A stretch of DNA of 64,000 nucleotides, taken from NCBI GenBank assembly GCA_016946835.1, contig JACVTC010000077.1, positions 718,501-782,500 on the forward strand. The letters run 5' to 3'. The position numbers and the translations under genes were made by a program. Positions 22,245 to 33,228 of the stretch are shown one piece after another (position 1 is the stretch's first letter; every line of letters begins with the position of its first letter). The DNA is from Neocallimastix lanati (nom. inval.). Taxonomy: Eukaryota > Neocallimastigomycota > Neocallimastigomycetes > Neocallimastigales > Neocallimastigaceae. The notes under the pieces are model-generated. The model worked only from the letters and a program-made list of their open reading frames with translations, did not search any database and was not told the DNA's origin.

Positions 22245-22375
22245 GTTATTATCATTATTATTGTGGAGAAGGTTATTATTGTGGAGAAGATTATTAATGT
22301 GGAGAAGGTTATTATAAATATATAAATATTGTGGAAAAGGTTATTACTAGTATTGTGGAGAAAGTTAATATTATT
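22245..22375 (+). repeat. Short minisatellite, TATTGTGGAGAAGGTTATTA-like unit
   Basis: About five imperfect copies of a unit containing GTGGAGAAGGTTATT are spaced at irregular intervals of about 15-30 bp just before the (TTA)n microsatellite. A frame reading Val-Glu-Lys-Val-Ile through it follows from the repeat and does not support a gene. Confidence 0.7.
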
Positions 22376-22475
22376 ATTATTATAATTATTATTAAAAATA
22401 TAATTTATTATAATTATTATTATAATTATTATTATTATTGTTATTATTATTATTATTATTGTTATTATTATTATT

Positions 22476-22621
<146 letters not shown>

Positions 22622-22629
22622 TTTAATTT

Positions 22630-22972
22630 AGTGTTGGGATATTGATGGTATTTTATATATACATGGATACAGGAAACCATATACCCAAATGTTAATTCCT
22701 TTGTAAATATATTAAATGACAGTATTTACGTAACCCTCTCAGACCTACAGTTAAGATAGTATCTTGTCAATATTACTTAGGATATTTAGAATAATAATTA
22801 TAATAATAATATATATAATAGTAAATACTTACCTGTAACCATAATCACCATATTCCGTAAAAACCTCTTGCGAAGAAAACCTAGAAAATGGCCATTGGAA
22901 GAGATCGAACCAAGGAGCCTTATGTATGCTAGTCCACGGACTAACAACCAGGATAGAACCCGGTTCGATTTA
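22630..22972 (-). mobile_element. SINE 5'-module copy (tRNA-like head)
   Basis: Aligns by eye with 20555-20831: shared blocks are CCCAAATG(T/C)TA, AACCCTCTCAG, TTAAGA-AGTATCT, CTTACCTGTAA, CACCAT-TTCCGTAAAA, AAAATGG and GGAGCCTTATGTA. On the minus strand it shows an A-box-like TAGTCCGTGG (plus 22934-22943) and a B-box-like GGTTCGATCTC (plus 22901-22911), 22 bp apart. The 3' module of the full SINE is missing; instead a (TAA)n tract follows on the minus strand. Confidence 0.7.
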
Positions 22973-23489
22973 TTATAATACTATATGAGGTAAGGGTTAA
23001 TATAGTATTATTTTTACTTTTTTAAAAAAAATAATTTTTTTATTATATCTTACATAAATCTTATATTTATTCCTACCTCTATATTATATTCATTCCTACA
23101 TCTATAATATATATAGATATTATATAGATGTTTAAATTGAATTATTCTAAATGAAAAATATAATCTATTTTATTATTATATTTTCATATATATGTAATAA
23201 TTTGGATTATATGAATGTATCAAAGTAACACTTCTGCATCTATTTAATATAGCAATACTAACTAAATTCTTCACTTTATTCTAAAACAAAACAAAAAGAA
23301 AAATTTCCTAACAATATGCTTATAGAAAACATCAAAAATTATGTTATATACTAGAAACAAGAAACCTTTGCAAGGCCTTGTCTAAACTATTCTCATACTA
23401 TTCCTTTCATATTTTATTTTAACAAGAAGTAAAAATTTTACATTGTGTAACATACAACTACTAATTACAGTATTATTGTATTTTATTAT

Positions 23490-23676
23490 ATTACATAATT
23501 CATATATTTATTAAAAATAAATAAATGAATTATGTAATTGTAGTGATCACAATACATTTTTGTATTTATATTTTATGTGAATTAATTTATACGTTTATTT
23601 TATATAAATTTATGTTAGCAATCATTTTTAAATATTATGTGTTACACATAATATTTAAAAATGATTGCTAACATAA
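23490..23676. repeat. Two consecutive hairpins, one a near-perfect 67-bp palindrome
   Basis: Bases 23610-23642 and 23644-23676 are perfect reverse complements (33-bp arms) around a single central base at 23643. Just before it, 14-bp arms at 23490-23503 and 23525-23538 form a second inverted repeat with a 21-bp loop. Such perfect symmetry over 67 bp is unlikely by chance even in AT-rich DNA. They could be a foldback/MITE remnant or a structured transcript terminator. No gene lies next to them. Confidence 0.85.
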
Positions 23677-24244
23677 TATAAAATGAAATACCTTAATATA
23701 AAATAGTTTTTATTATTCAAATATAAATTAATGTCATAAATCATTATATTTAAATCTAATGATTTTACAATATTATTAATATGTGACTTGAATTCTAAAT
23801 ATTAATTATACCTATAATTAATTATAAATTAAACATAAAAATTCAATAATCACAAGAACAACTAATTAAATAGTTAATAAAATAATAAAAAAAATACTAA
23901 AGTTAAAAGATGTAAAGTATTAACAAAAATAAAATAAAAATATGAATTAATGTATAATTTTTATTAAAAATAATATTATTAATTATTAAAAATATTAATA
24001 AAATCATTAATTATGGAATAACCCTATAAATGAACTATACTATACAGTGAATGATGGGTATGGAATGTAATGATAGTATATATTAGCTGCCTTGTATGGA
24101 ATCCGACGAATGCAATTTATGCAATAGAATGAACATTAATTAGTATATATTTGATTTAAAATAATATTATTAATATTTTTTTTTATTTTTTTCTATTATA
24201 AATATAGATTTATTAATTTTTCATTTGCAAAAAAAAAAAATAAA

Positions 24245-24570
<326 letters not shown>

Positions 24571-26004
24571 TAAAAATGAAATAAAAAATTAATAAATAAT
24601 TTTATAATTTTTCATTTAAATTTTTTTTTTAAAAAAAAAAAAAATATGATTATTATAGTTTTAATGGTAATATAACCTAAATAACTAATATTTAATTTAT
24701 ATTATACGACTTTTATAATTAAATATTTATAGATTTTTTATCAATAAAGTAATAAATAATAATAAATAATAATAAATAATAATAATTGATAAAGAAGATT
24801 TAAAATTATTTAATTATTGAAAAATATAAAGAATTAATATATTAAAATATATTTTTTTTGTATTAGAATTTATATTTTTATTAAAATTTTTTTAATGTTA
24901 AATTAGTAAAATATATATTATTTATAAAATTTATTATTTTAGTTATATTAACCTAAAAAGAATAAATATTTCATAAAAAAGAGAAATGTTAAATAATTTT
25001 TTGAGGAGACTTTTTACTATGAGAGGAAATAATTAGTCAAATATAATGAAGTTTTATTAAGCTTTATTAATAAATTAAATGGTGAACATTTTTCTTATGA
25101 TATATTATTTAAAATATAGCTACTTTATGTATTAAATAATTTAGTGAAATTATTTGTAATTTTATATATATTTATTAAATCATCATTTTTAATTGTTCTA
25201 TACAAAATATATATATATAATATAATAATTATATATAATAAATATATAATCTATATTATTTATATTTATTATAAAAATTGTTTATTTTTTAATAAAGTTA
25301 ATTAATTACAAAATAAATATAAAAAAAATATTTTTCAGAATATTTTTGTAATTATTAGTTTTAAAATACTCCTTCCTTACAAGTTAGGACAAAACTTCCT
25401 TATAATATTTTAATAAATAATATATTTATTAATATCAGTAATAATAAATAAAGTAATAATAATAAATAAATTATAATAAAAAAATAATTATAAATAGAAT
25501 AATTATATTGATAATAATAATAGATATAATAATTATAATAATAATTATAATAATAATAAAGTTAATTATAATAAAAATTAAATATAAAAAAAGTTAATAA
25601 TCAATACGATTTTAAATATTAAATAAAATATTTTCATTGTGATTTATATATTTGGTATATTAAAAAAAAAAAACTGAATAAATAATATTTATTTAAAATA
25701 TAAAAGAATTAAAAAATTAAAAAAAAAATTGACCTTATAAAAATATTTAATTAGTTACAAGGCAATTTTATATCATTTAAATCAATAGGAATCAATGAAA
25801 GAGGTTTTAAAATTATTATAAACTTAATAATTATAATTTAAATATAGAAATATTAGTAAAATAGTATTGTAAAAAAAACATTTGTATATTTGAAAACCCA
25901 GATTATATACTAAATAAATTAAATAAATGCAATTTATGTTTGAAAGTTTCATTTTTTATTATTATTATTTATTTTATTATTTTTTAAAAGTTTTTTTTTT
26001 TTTT
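24571..26004. other. AT-rich non-coding region
   Basis: No gene or recognisable element seen. Short (AATAATAA)n and (AAT)n tracts occur near 24765-24785 and 25435-25560. Confidence 0.55.
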
Positions 26005-27425
26005 TTATTTATTTATTTATTTTAATATTTTTAATTAATATATAATTTTTGACCTTAATCTTATTTAAATTTTAATAATATTTTTTTTATATTATTTTAT
26101 TACTAAAATAAAATAAAAAATTAATATATTAGAATTTAATAAATTTCAAAAATACATTCATTAATAACAAAACTAAAACTATATCATATTTAATTAATTA
26201 TTTAATTATTTATTTAGTTATTCCGAATAAATTAATTATTAAATTTTTTTTTAATAATAAAATTTTAAGTTTTATGGTATAAGTTTTTTTATTATTTATT
26301 TTAATATTTTTAATTAATATATAATTTTTGACCTTAATCTTATTTAAATTTTAATAATATTTTTTTTATATTATTTTATTACTAAAATAAAATAAAAAAT
26401 TAATATATTAGAATTTAATAAATTTCAAAGATACATTCATTAATAACAAAACTAAAACTATATCATATTTAATTAATTATTTAATTATTTATTTAGTTAT
26501 TCCGAATAAATTAATTATTCAATATTCAATTTTTTTTTTTTTTTATTAATAATAAAATTTTAAGTTTTATGGTATAAGTTTTTTTTACTATTTATTTTAA
26601 TATTTTTAATTAATATATGATTTTTGACATTAATCTTATTTAAATTTTAATATATTATTAATTTTTTGTATTATTTTATTACTAAAATAAAATAAAAAAT
26701 TAATATATTAGAATTTAATAAATTTCAAAGATACATTCATTAATAACAAAACTAAAACTATATCATATTTAATTAATTATTTAATTATTTATTTAGTTAT
26801 TCCGAATAAATTAATTATTCAATATTCAATTTTTTTTTTTATTAATAATAAAATTTTAAGTTTTATGGTATAAGTTTTTTTATTATTTATTTTAATATTT
26901 TTAATTAATATATGATTTTTGACATTAATCTTATTTAAATTTTAATATTAATTTTTTGTATTATTTTATTACTAAAATAAAATAAAAAATTAATATATTA
27001 GAATTTAATAAATTTCAAAGATACATTCATTAATAACAAAACTAAAACTATATCATATTTAATTAATTATTTAATTATTTATTTAGTTATTCCGAATAAA
27101 TTAATTATTCAATATTCAATTTTTTTTTTTATTAATAATAAAACTTTAAGTTTTATGGTATAAGTTTTTTTTACTATTTATTTTAATATTTTTAATTAAT
27201 ATATGATTTTTGACATTAATCTTATTTAAATTTTAATATATTATTAATTTTTTGTATTATTTTATTATTAAAATAAAATAAAAAATTAATATATTAGAAT
27301 TTAATAAATTTCAAAGATACATTCATTAATAACAAAACTAAAACTATATCATATTTAATTAATTATTTAATTATTTATTTAGTTATTCCGAATAAATTAA
27401 TTATTAAATTTTTTTTAATAATAAG
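26005..27425. repeat. Five-copy tandem satellite, unit about 280-296 bp
   Basis: A unit starting TTTAATATTTTTAATTAATA recurs at about 26021, 26300, 26596, 26891 and 27182 (spacings 279, 296, 295, 291). A long inner block, including AGAATTTAATAAATTTCAAA, ACATTCATTAATAACAAAAC and TTATTCCGAATAAATTAATT, is almost unchanged in all five. Differences are mostly in T-run length and a short ATATTATT insertion. No coding frame. It is a true local tandem duplication and not simple-sequence DNA. Confidence 0.93.
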
Positions 27426-27889
27426 TTATTTATTTATTTATTTATTTATTCTTTATAAATTAAAAAAAGTAGTTTTTTATTATTTATTTATACATTCTTA
27501 ATAGATTTATAAATTATTTAGTTTCATTTAATTATTTAATTATATAATTATTTATTATTTATTATTAATTTTTTACAAATTGTTCTATATGACATTTTAT
27601 TCATTTATTAGAATAATATTTATTTAATAATCAACATTATAATATTCAGTGAATTGAATACTTTTTGTGAAACTAATATTTGAATAATTACTTAATAGTA
27701 TTTAATTATAAAAAATATATTTTAATATTTTCGAAAAAATATAATTATTATTTAATAATGTTTAATTATAAAGATATATTTTAATATATATGTATATATA
27801 CTTTTTTTTTTTTTTTGTGAAAATACTAATGGAATAATTATTTAATTATATTTAAAATTAAAATTTTAATATGTATATTAATTAAAGTG

Positions 27890-28360
27890 GACATTTTCTT
27901 TCATGTCTTTCCAGTTTTAACATGGTAGTTAGTACTTGGGACTAATACTCATAAAGTTTTTGGATCTACCCCTCGACTGTCTCCTGAATTTATATAGACC
28001 AATTTTCTACATTAGGGTTTTTCCATATAAACGAAGTTGGATATTCGCTCTTCATGATAAAGTTTTCCTGTTACTAGACTATATAATTGCTAGTGTAGAG
28101 AGCATTCGATTTGTGAGAGGATTAGTGTAGTTGTTCCTCCCTCGATAATGACTCAAAAGATCATTGATAAAAAGCCTGTCGTTTAAAGTGGCATATAATA
28201 AATGTTTTTTCCTATTAGCTTCGATTAGAAAGAGGTCCGCATCGATGTCGAAAAGTTATGACCAAGAATCCCAATGAGATTTTGATACATTTAAGGGAAG
28301 CCCTACTGTACTCTATACTCCTCTCTCATTAATCTCAGTTAAAAAACAAAAAAAAAAAAT
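27890..28360 (+). mobile_element. Second SINE-like element with tRNA-like head and poly-A tail
   Basis: A roughly 450-bp island of balanced base composition in AT-rich DNA, ending in an A-rich tail (28343-28360). Near its 5' end an A-box-like TAGTACTTGG (27930-27939) and a weaker B-box-like GGATCTACCCC (27962-27972) lie 22 bp apart, the same spacing as in the minus-strand SINE copy at 22901-22943. The two heads align over about 45 bp. The bodies and 3' ends of the two families differ. A 64-codon frame (27936-28130) is not credible as a gene. No clear target-site duplication was found in the AT-rich flanks. Confidence 0.6.
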
Positions 28361-28408
28361 TTAATGCACATATTAAAATTTTAACAATTATTAAATTAAA
28401 GCGAATAA

Positions 28409-28463
<55 letters not shown>

Positions 28464-28904
28464 AGGCATCTTTATCAATAACAAAGCATAAATTTAAAGA
28501 TGAATTTAAAAAAAATCCAATTCCTTCTTATGAAAAACCAAAACATATACTTAATGAAATTTATCAAGAAGTGGAATTTTATATATCTTGAATATAATAA
28601 CATTAAATCTCAAATAAGAAAAAATATAACTAAACAACTACTTCCTGATATAGAAAGCCTTAATGAAATACCAATAAATCAAAATATTATGAAATATAAA
28701 AAAATATTATAAGTCTTATGATATTTAAAAATTATAGCATTATAATTTTTCAATCTTCATTCCAAACAAAATTATTTTTCAGAATATAGGTGGTACATTT
28801 TATATTGCTCTAAAATTGCTTATCAAGTATTTATATCTAGATCCTACGTTAACAAAATTAAGTGGTTTTTAACTACTTCTTTTTCCTATTTTAAAATAAT
28901 AATA

Positions 28905-28941
<37 letters not shown>

Positions 28942-29217
28942 AAAAGACCAAGCAACTTATGAATAAAAGATACAAAAAATAAAAAATAGAAAAAAAAAAA
29001 AAAAAAAGTTAGCAATCATAATAATAATACTAAAATTACACAAAAAAATTTTTATTGTGATTTTGAAAGAGCGATATCTAATGAAGCAGGAAAAAAAATA
29101 GTTTTTTCAAATATAACTATTAAATATTGCATTTTGTATTATAAAAGAGCACTTGAAATCCAAAAGAAAAAAAAAAAAAAATAAAAAAATTATATTATAT
29201 TATAATGAAATGGAAAA

Positions 29218-31210
29218 ATGTTTTGATTTTCTACGTAATTTATATACTTCATCTAAAGCTCGTGCTCGATTAGCTTCAATGTTATCAAATGAATTTCCTA
29301 TTAAAAGAGGTGTTCGTCAAGGTTGTCCATTATCTCCAATCTTATTTAATTTATTCATCAATGATATATTAAATGACTGTGAAAAGTATGGTGTTAATAT
29401 TGGAAGAAAAAAGTGTTGTGGTGGAGTCTTTGCTGATGATGTTGTTCTCATTGCTCCAAGTGCAAAAAATTTAGAAAAATTATTAAAAAAAGGTACATAG
29501 ATGGGCTAATTTAAATGAAATGACTTTTGGTATTGAAAAATGTGCAACTATGGTTATAAAACCAATAAACTTCCAATCTCCTCCAAATTATAGTGACCCA
29601 ACCTTCTATTTAGGAATGAATGCTATTCCTAAAGTTTCTAGTTATATTTATCTTGGTATTCCTTTTTCTGATGATCTCTTACTAGAATACATTATATCTC
29701 ACATGCATTTTAAAGTTAGAAAATCCCTTCTTTCATTTACACATTTCTTCTCAAATAAACTTATCCCTATTGCATACAAGAAAAAAGTTCTTTAATCCTT
29801 TGTTATTAGTAAAGTAATTTATTATTCTCCTTTACTTGGTTCAAACAAATCTAAAACGGCCAGAATTCAAACATTAATTAATACTGGTCTATTTTGGTGT
29901 ATCGGCTCATTCTCTAAAAATGGTAATACAAGTTTAGAAAACAATGACTATATTAGACATAATTCTACCTATGAGTACTTATGCTTTATCTCGGAATCTA
30001 AGCATTCCTCCTATTGTTGGTATCTGTGCAGCCTTACAGATTAAATCTTTTGCAAAATGGAGTAAATCAAACTGTATTATAAAGGATCTTATTAAATCTA
30101 TTCCCAAAATGCATTATTATTCCTGGACTAAAGAATCTAGAACACTGTATAAAAAAATCAAAAAATATAAATGTGAAAAATATGACGATATTTTAGAACG
30201 TTACTGGAAATCAGTTGCCAAATTTCAAGGTATTAAAGGTCAAAATTACGATTGTAATAAGTTCTCAAACAATAAAGCTATAATTATGCTTAGCTTAAAA
30301 TATCCCCAATTCAACTTAGGGTTTTCGTGGATTATACGTTTACGCTGTGGTTATATAAATACAATACTACTATTACTATTAGAATGGGTAGAATTTCAGA
30401 AGATTGTCTCAAGTCTTGCCCATGTTGTGGCGAAGATAAACAATCTTTTGAACATTGGATTTTTAAATGCGATGCTCTTGCATCTTTTAGATGGAATTCT
30501 TTAAATTTCATCGATGATCTTCTATGTTTTATTCCTTAGGAAGATTAGAGCGTTTAATCCTCTTTCTTCCTATGACTCTATTTCTAATTTTGAAGATTAT
30601 ATCAATCATTATATATACTTGTTCCTTCTTGGTGGGACTTTAGTTTTAAATGAGCTACATTTCGATAGTGGGGAACAGAGACAATTAAATGAACTACTTT
30701 TCAAAGGTTCATCTGAATCACCTGTTCCAAAAATTGTGGGCTTGGCGGAATTCTTAACAAGAGCAATACCTATCATAAGTAGTTCGTTTGAGCTATTATT
30801 TGATAGGTATTGCAAAATACCAAACTTATCCAAGAGCGTCGACGTCGTACTGATAAGGCATAATGATAATACAGGATCAGCATCTATTTCTACGAAGGAT
30901 GAATCTTGCCCTAGTAGTTCAATAAATGATGAATCCGGGGAGAGTTTAGTGGACACCACACTATCTATTTTAAAGATGTTACTTCTAGGTTTTATTTCTT
31001 TTTTATTTGTTAGGAAGGGAAAAATTCCCCCATAGTACAACTTGCCGAAATACATAATATTTTCGAACTTTTTTATTTTTTTATTTTTTAAATTTTTTAT
31101 TTTTAATTTCAAATGTACTTTTCACCTACATGTATTTTTTAAAATAAAATTAATAAAGTTATGGAAGTGTATTCTCTTCCCTGTCTAAAAAAAAAAAAAA
31201 AAAAAAAAAA
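29218..31210 (+). mobile_element. 5'-truncated LINE insertion (copy 3) with 15-bp TSD
   Basis: A 1993-bp insertion flanked by a perfect 15-bp target-site duplication, TAATGAAATGGAAAA, at 29203-29217 and 31211-31225, with a poly-A tail at about 31187-31210. The insert encodes the C-terminal two thirds of a LINE polymerase in broken frames: RT motifs KRGVRQGCPLSPILFNLFIN (about 29303-29362) and FADD (about 29430), FGIEKCATMVIKP, W-x-KESRTL (about 30125-30150), the zinc-binding array CPCC-x8-H-x4-C (about 30418-30470), and the FLLGG motif (about 30620). At least three frameshifts (about 29490, 29930, 30355) and one stop (29793-29795) show it is dead. The 5' truncation is typical of incomplete reverse transcription. 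It landed inside a MULE transposase relic. Confidence 0.95.
30514..31035 (+). pseudogene. C-terminal frame of LINE copy 3
   Basis: An open 173-codon stretch within the LINE insertion. It starts after the zinc-binding region and contains the FLLGG motif shared with the minus-strand copies at 501-767 and 2781-2963, then a Ser-rich region and a hydrophobic C-terminus. It is the last frame of the degraded polymerase gene and lacks its own start context. An opposing open frame over 30609-31112 is a shadow. Confidence 0.75.
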
Positions 31211-31340
31211 TAATGAAATGGAAAATAATAATGATTTATATATTCCTCATAAAATTTATTTTGAGCTTACCCCTATCTATATATATGATATTTCTAATAT
31301 CTTTAAAATTAAATATTTTACGATTTTTAAGCTAATCTAA

Positions 31341-31745
31341 CTCAAATTCAATAATGATCAAAATACTTTAATGCTTTACTTTTTTTTTTTTTTTATTCTT
31401 TTTCTTTTTTTTTTTTTTTTTTTTATAACAAATTAAACTATTAATAAATTATTGTTATTACCTACCTATATTATTATTATTTATATATTTATTATTTAAA
31501 TACTATTATTTATTTATTTAAACAGATATCTATTATAAATTCATAATATAATGTCATCTTCCATTAATATATTTTATGATAAAGAATGACTATCACTTTA
31601 TTATTCTAAATTAAATGCTTGTATATAAGTGCATTTCTTAATCAAATATTTATTTTTTAAATATATTTTTATTGAAATTCTTAATCAAATATTTATTTTA
31701 TTAATATATTATTGAAATTTTTTATTAGTTTTAATATTTAATAAA
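31341..31745. other. AT-rich region with poly-T tracts
   Basis: No gene. Two long T-runs (31381-31394 and 31410-31425) and decayed sequence possibly continuing the MULE relic. Confidence 0.5.
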
Positions 31746-31820
31746 ATGGAATGTGTTGCATTTTGGAATGTAACTTTAAATAAAATTTTAATTTGTAATT
31801 TAACGCACCACATTTTTATT
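31746..31820. mobile_element. Short inverted-repeat element (MITE-like)
   Basis: About 70 bp with complementary ends: GGAATGTGTTGCATTTT at the left, and AACGCACCACATTTTT at the right, whose reverse complement begins AAAAATGTGGTGCGTT. A related end, AAAAATGTGGTGCATTAATT, occurs at 39424-39443. Similar GTGG-C-TT/CATTTC-type ends recur through 32.0-37.5 kb, which suggests non-autonomous DNA elements related to the MULEs. Confidence 0.5.
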
Positions 31821-31867
31821 ATTATTTTGTAAAATAATTTTAAATAAATAAATAAATAAAACAAGAA

Positions 31868-32078
31868 TTTTTTTTTTTTTTTTTTTATTTCCGATTTATA
31901 CCCCCTCCCCTCAAGAACAGTGGAAATATTGAAGTAGTCACATATTTTCATAAAGACAGAATTGTTCCTACTGGATGACCTTACTGTGTTTTCAGCATGG
32001 ACACTCTGGCATGCATATTATTGCTGAGAATTTTTCTAATACTACTTCTCCTAGTGCTTCCCTTTGGACGTGGTGCAT
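31868..32078 (-). mobile_element. SINE 3'-module copy
   Basis: Minus-strand copy of the 3' part of the SINE at 20264-20831. The plus strand shows a T-run (31868-31887), then ATTTCC, TACCCCC-TCCCCTCAAGA, GGAAATATTGAAGTAGTCAC, GTTCCTACTGG, TTACTGTGTTTTCAGCATGG and ATATTATTGCTGAGA, all matching 20273-20430 in order. It lacks the tRNA-like 5' module and starts at the same internal point (an AAGCACT motif in element orientation) as the copy at 39455-39667. Confidence 0.8.
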
Positions 32079-32240
32079 TTTGTAATGTGGCTTTATATGA
32101 AATGTGACGTACTTTAAAAAACTGTTGATGTAAAGGTGGCTTAAATTATTTTTGATAAATAAATAATAATATTTAAATTTTTAATAAATAATGAAATAAT
32201 GAAATAATATTAAATAATATTAAATTTTAAAAGATATTTT
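32079..32240. repeat. Dispersed repeat shared with 36125-36270
   Basis: Contains GCATTTTGTAATGTGGCTTT, then AAACTGTTGATGTAA and GGTGGCTTAAATTATTTTT followed by a (TAA-rich) AATAATATTTAAA stretch. The same blocks in the same order occur at about 36125-36270. Probably ends and inner sequence of a non-autonomous DNA element of the MULE-associated type. Confidence 0.6.
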
Positions 32241-33228
32241 AATATTTTTTGTTAAAATAATTATAATATATTTAATAATATTTCATTTTAAAAAAATATT
32301 TAAATACTTTTAGTTAAAATAATAATAATAAAATATTTAATAATATTTATTTAATATAAATAATGTGTTTATAAAAAAAAAAAAAAAAAAAAAAAATTAA
32401 CCCATTTGTATCTATTTCAATTTTTATTTATTTATTTACCATAATTAGGGGGGTATGCATTTCGAAAATTCTTATTACAAAAATTTGTATTTTGTTGTAT
32501 GGCTTAAATATATTTAATTTTAAGCCACTTAATTTTATTAAAAATTTAATGAATAATAATTAATTAATTAATTAAATAAAATTACAATTCTCAAAAATTT
32601 TCAAACACGTAATCTTACGTGGGGCGTATATCAAATTGTATCATAGTTTTGTGGCTTTTCTACAATTTTTAAAAAGTCATATATTCACAATGTGGCGTAA
32701 ATAATAATTGATGTGATATTTTATGACGTAAATTTATAAGCCACCAAAATTTTGGCGAAATACAACACTTCAATAAATAATAATTAGGTTAGGTATTTCT
32801 ATTTAACATTAAAAAATAAAATAAGAAATAAGAAAACTTTTTTTTTAAGCATTGAAAAATAAAATAAAAATGTAATAAAAATAAATAAAAATTTTATTAA
32901 TGCTTAAAAAATAAAAAAAAAAAATAAGAAATAAGAAAACTTTTTTTTAAACATTAAAAAATAAAATAAAAATAAATAAAAATTTTATTTTTTAAGCATT
33001 AAAAAATATAAAAAATTAAAATAAAATAAAAAATAAAAAAAAAATAAAAATAAATAAAGAAATTAGTAAATAAAGAAATAATAAATAATTAATAATTAAA
33101 TAATTATTTAAATAATTATATAATTAATTAAAAAAAGGTTTATTATTTTAAATATTAAAAAAAAAAAAAAGATTCAAAGCATTTAAAAATATATTTATTA
33201 AAATATTTTATTGAAAAATTAATTATCA

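Larger units (their letters stand above)
28462..31340 (+). pseudogene. MULE-type transposase relic (copy a), split by a LINE
   Basis: The plus strand carries scrambled MULE transposase sequence: a KHKFKDEF...NPIP segment near 28485-28530, NIKSQIRKNITKQLLPDIES near 28600-28660, a degraded GGTFYIA block (about 28790), the CDFE...ISNEA block containing the second catalytic Asp (about 29055-29080), and a YYNEMEK segment at about 29195-29217. There the element is interrupted by an inserted LINE (29218-31210) and resumes at 31211 with EMENNNDLYI. It then fades by about 31340. Stops, frameshifts and an (AAT)n expansion (28895-28940) make it inactive. The N-terminal zinc-finger region is missing, replaced by a 50-base poly-A tract (28412-28461). 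The family match is with the copies at 33229, 38128, 61418 and 62804. Confidence 0.8.

Noticed and set aside
27936-28130. 64-codon ORF as a small gene
   Set aside because: It is embedded in a poly-A-tailed, SINE-like element and begins inside the tRNA-like head.
30609-31112. 167-codon minus-strand ORF opposite LINE copy 3
   Set aside because: The plus strand of the same region carries the conserved LINE C-terminal motif, so the reverse frame is a shadow.
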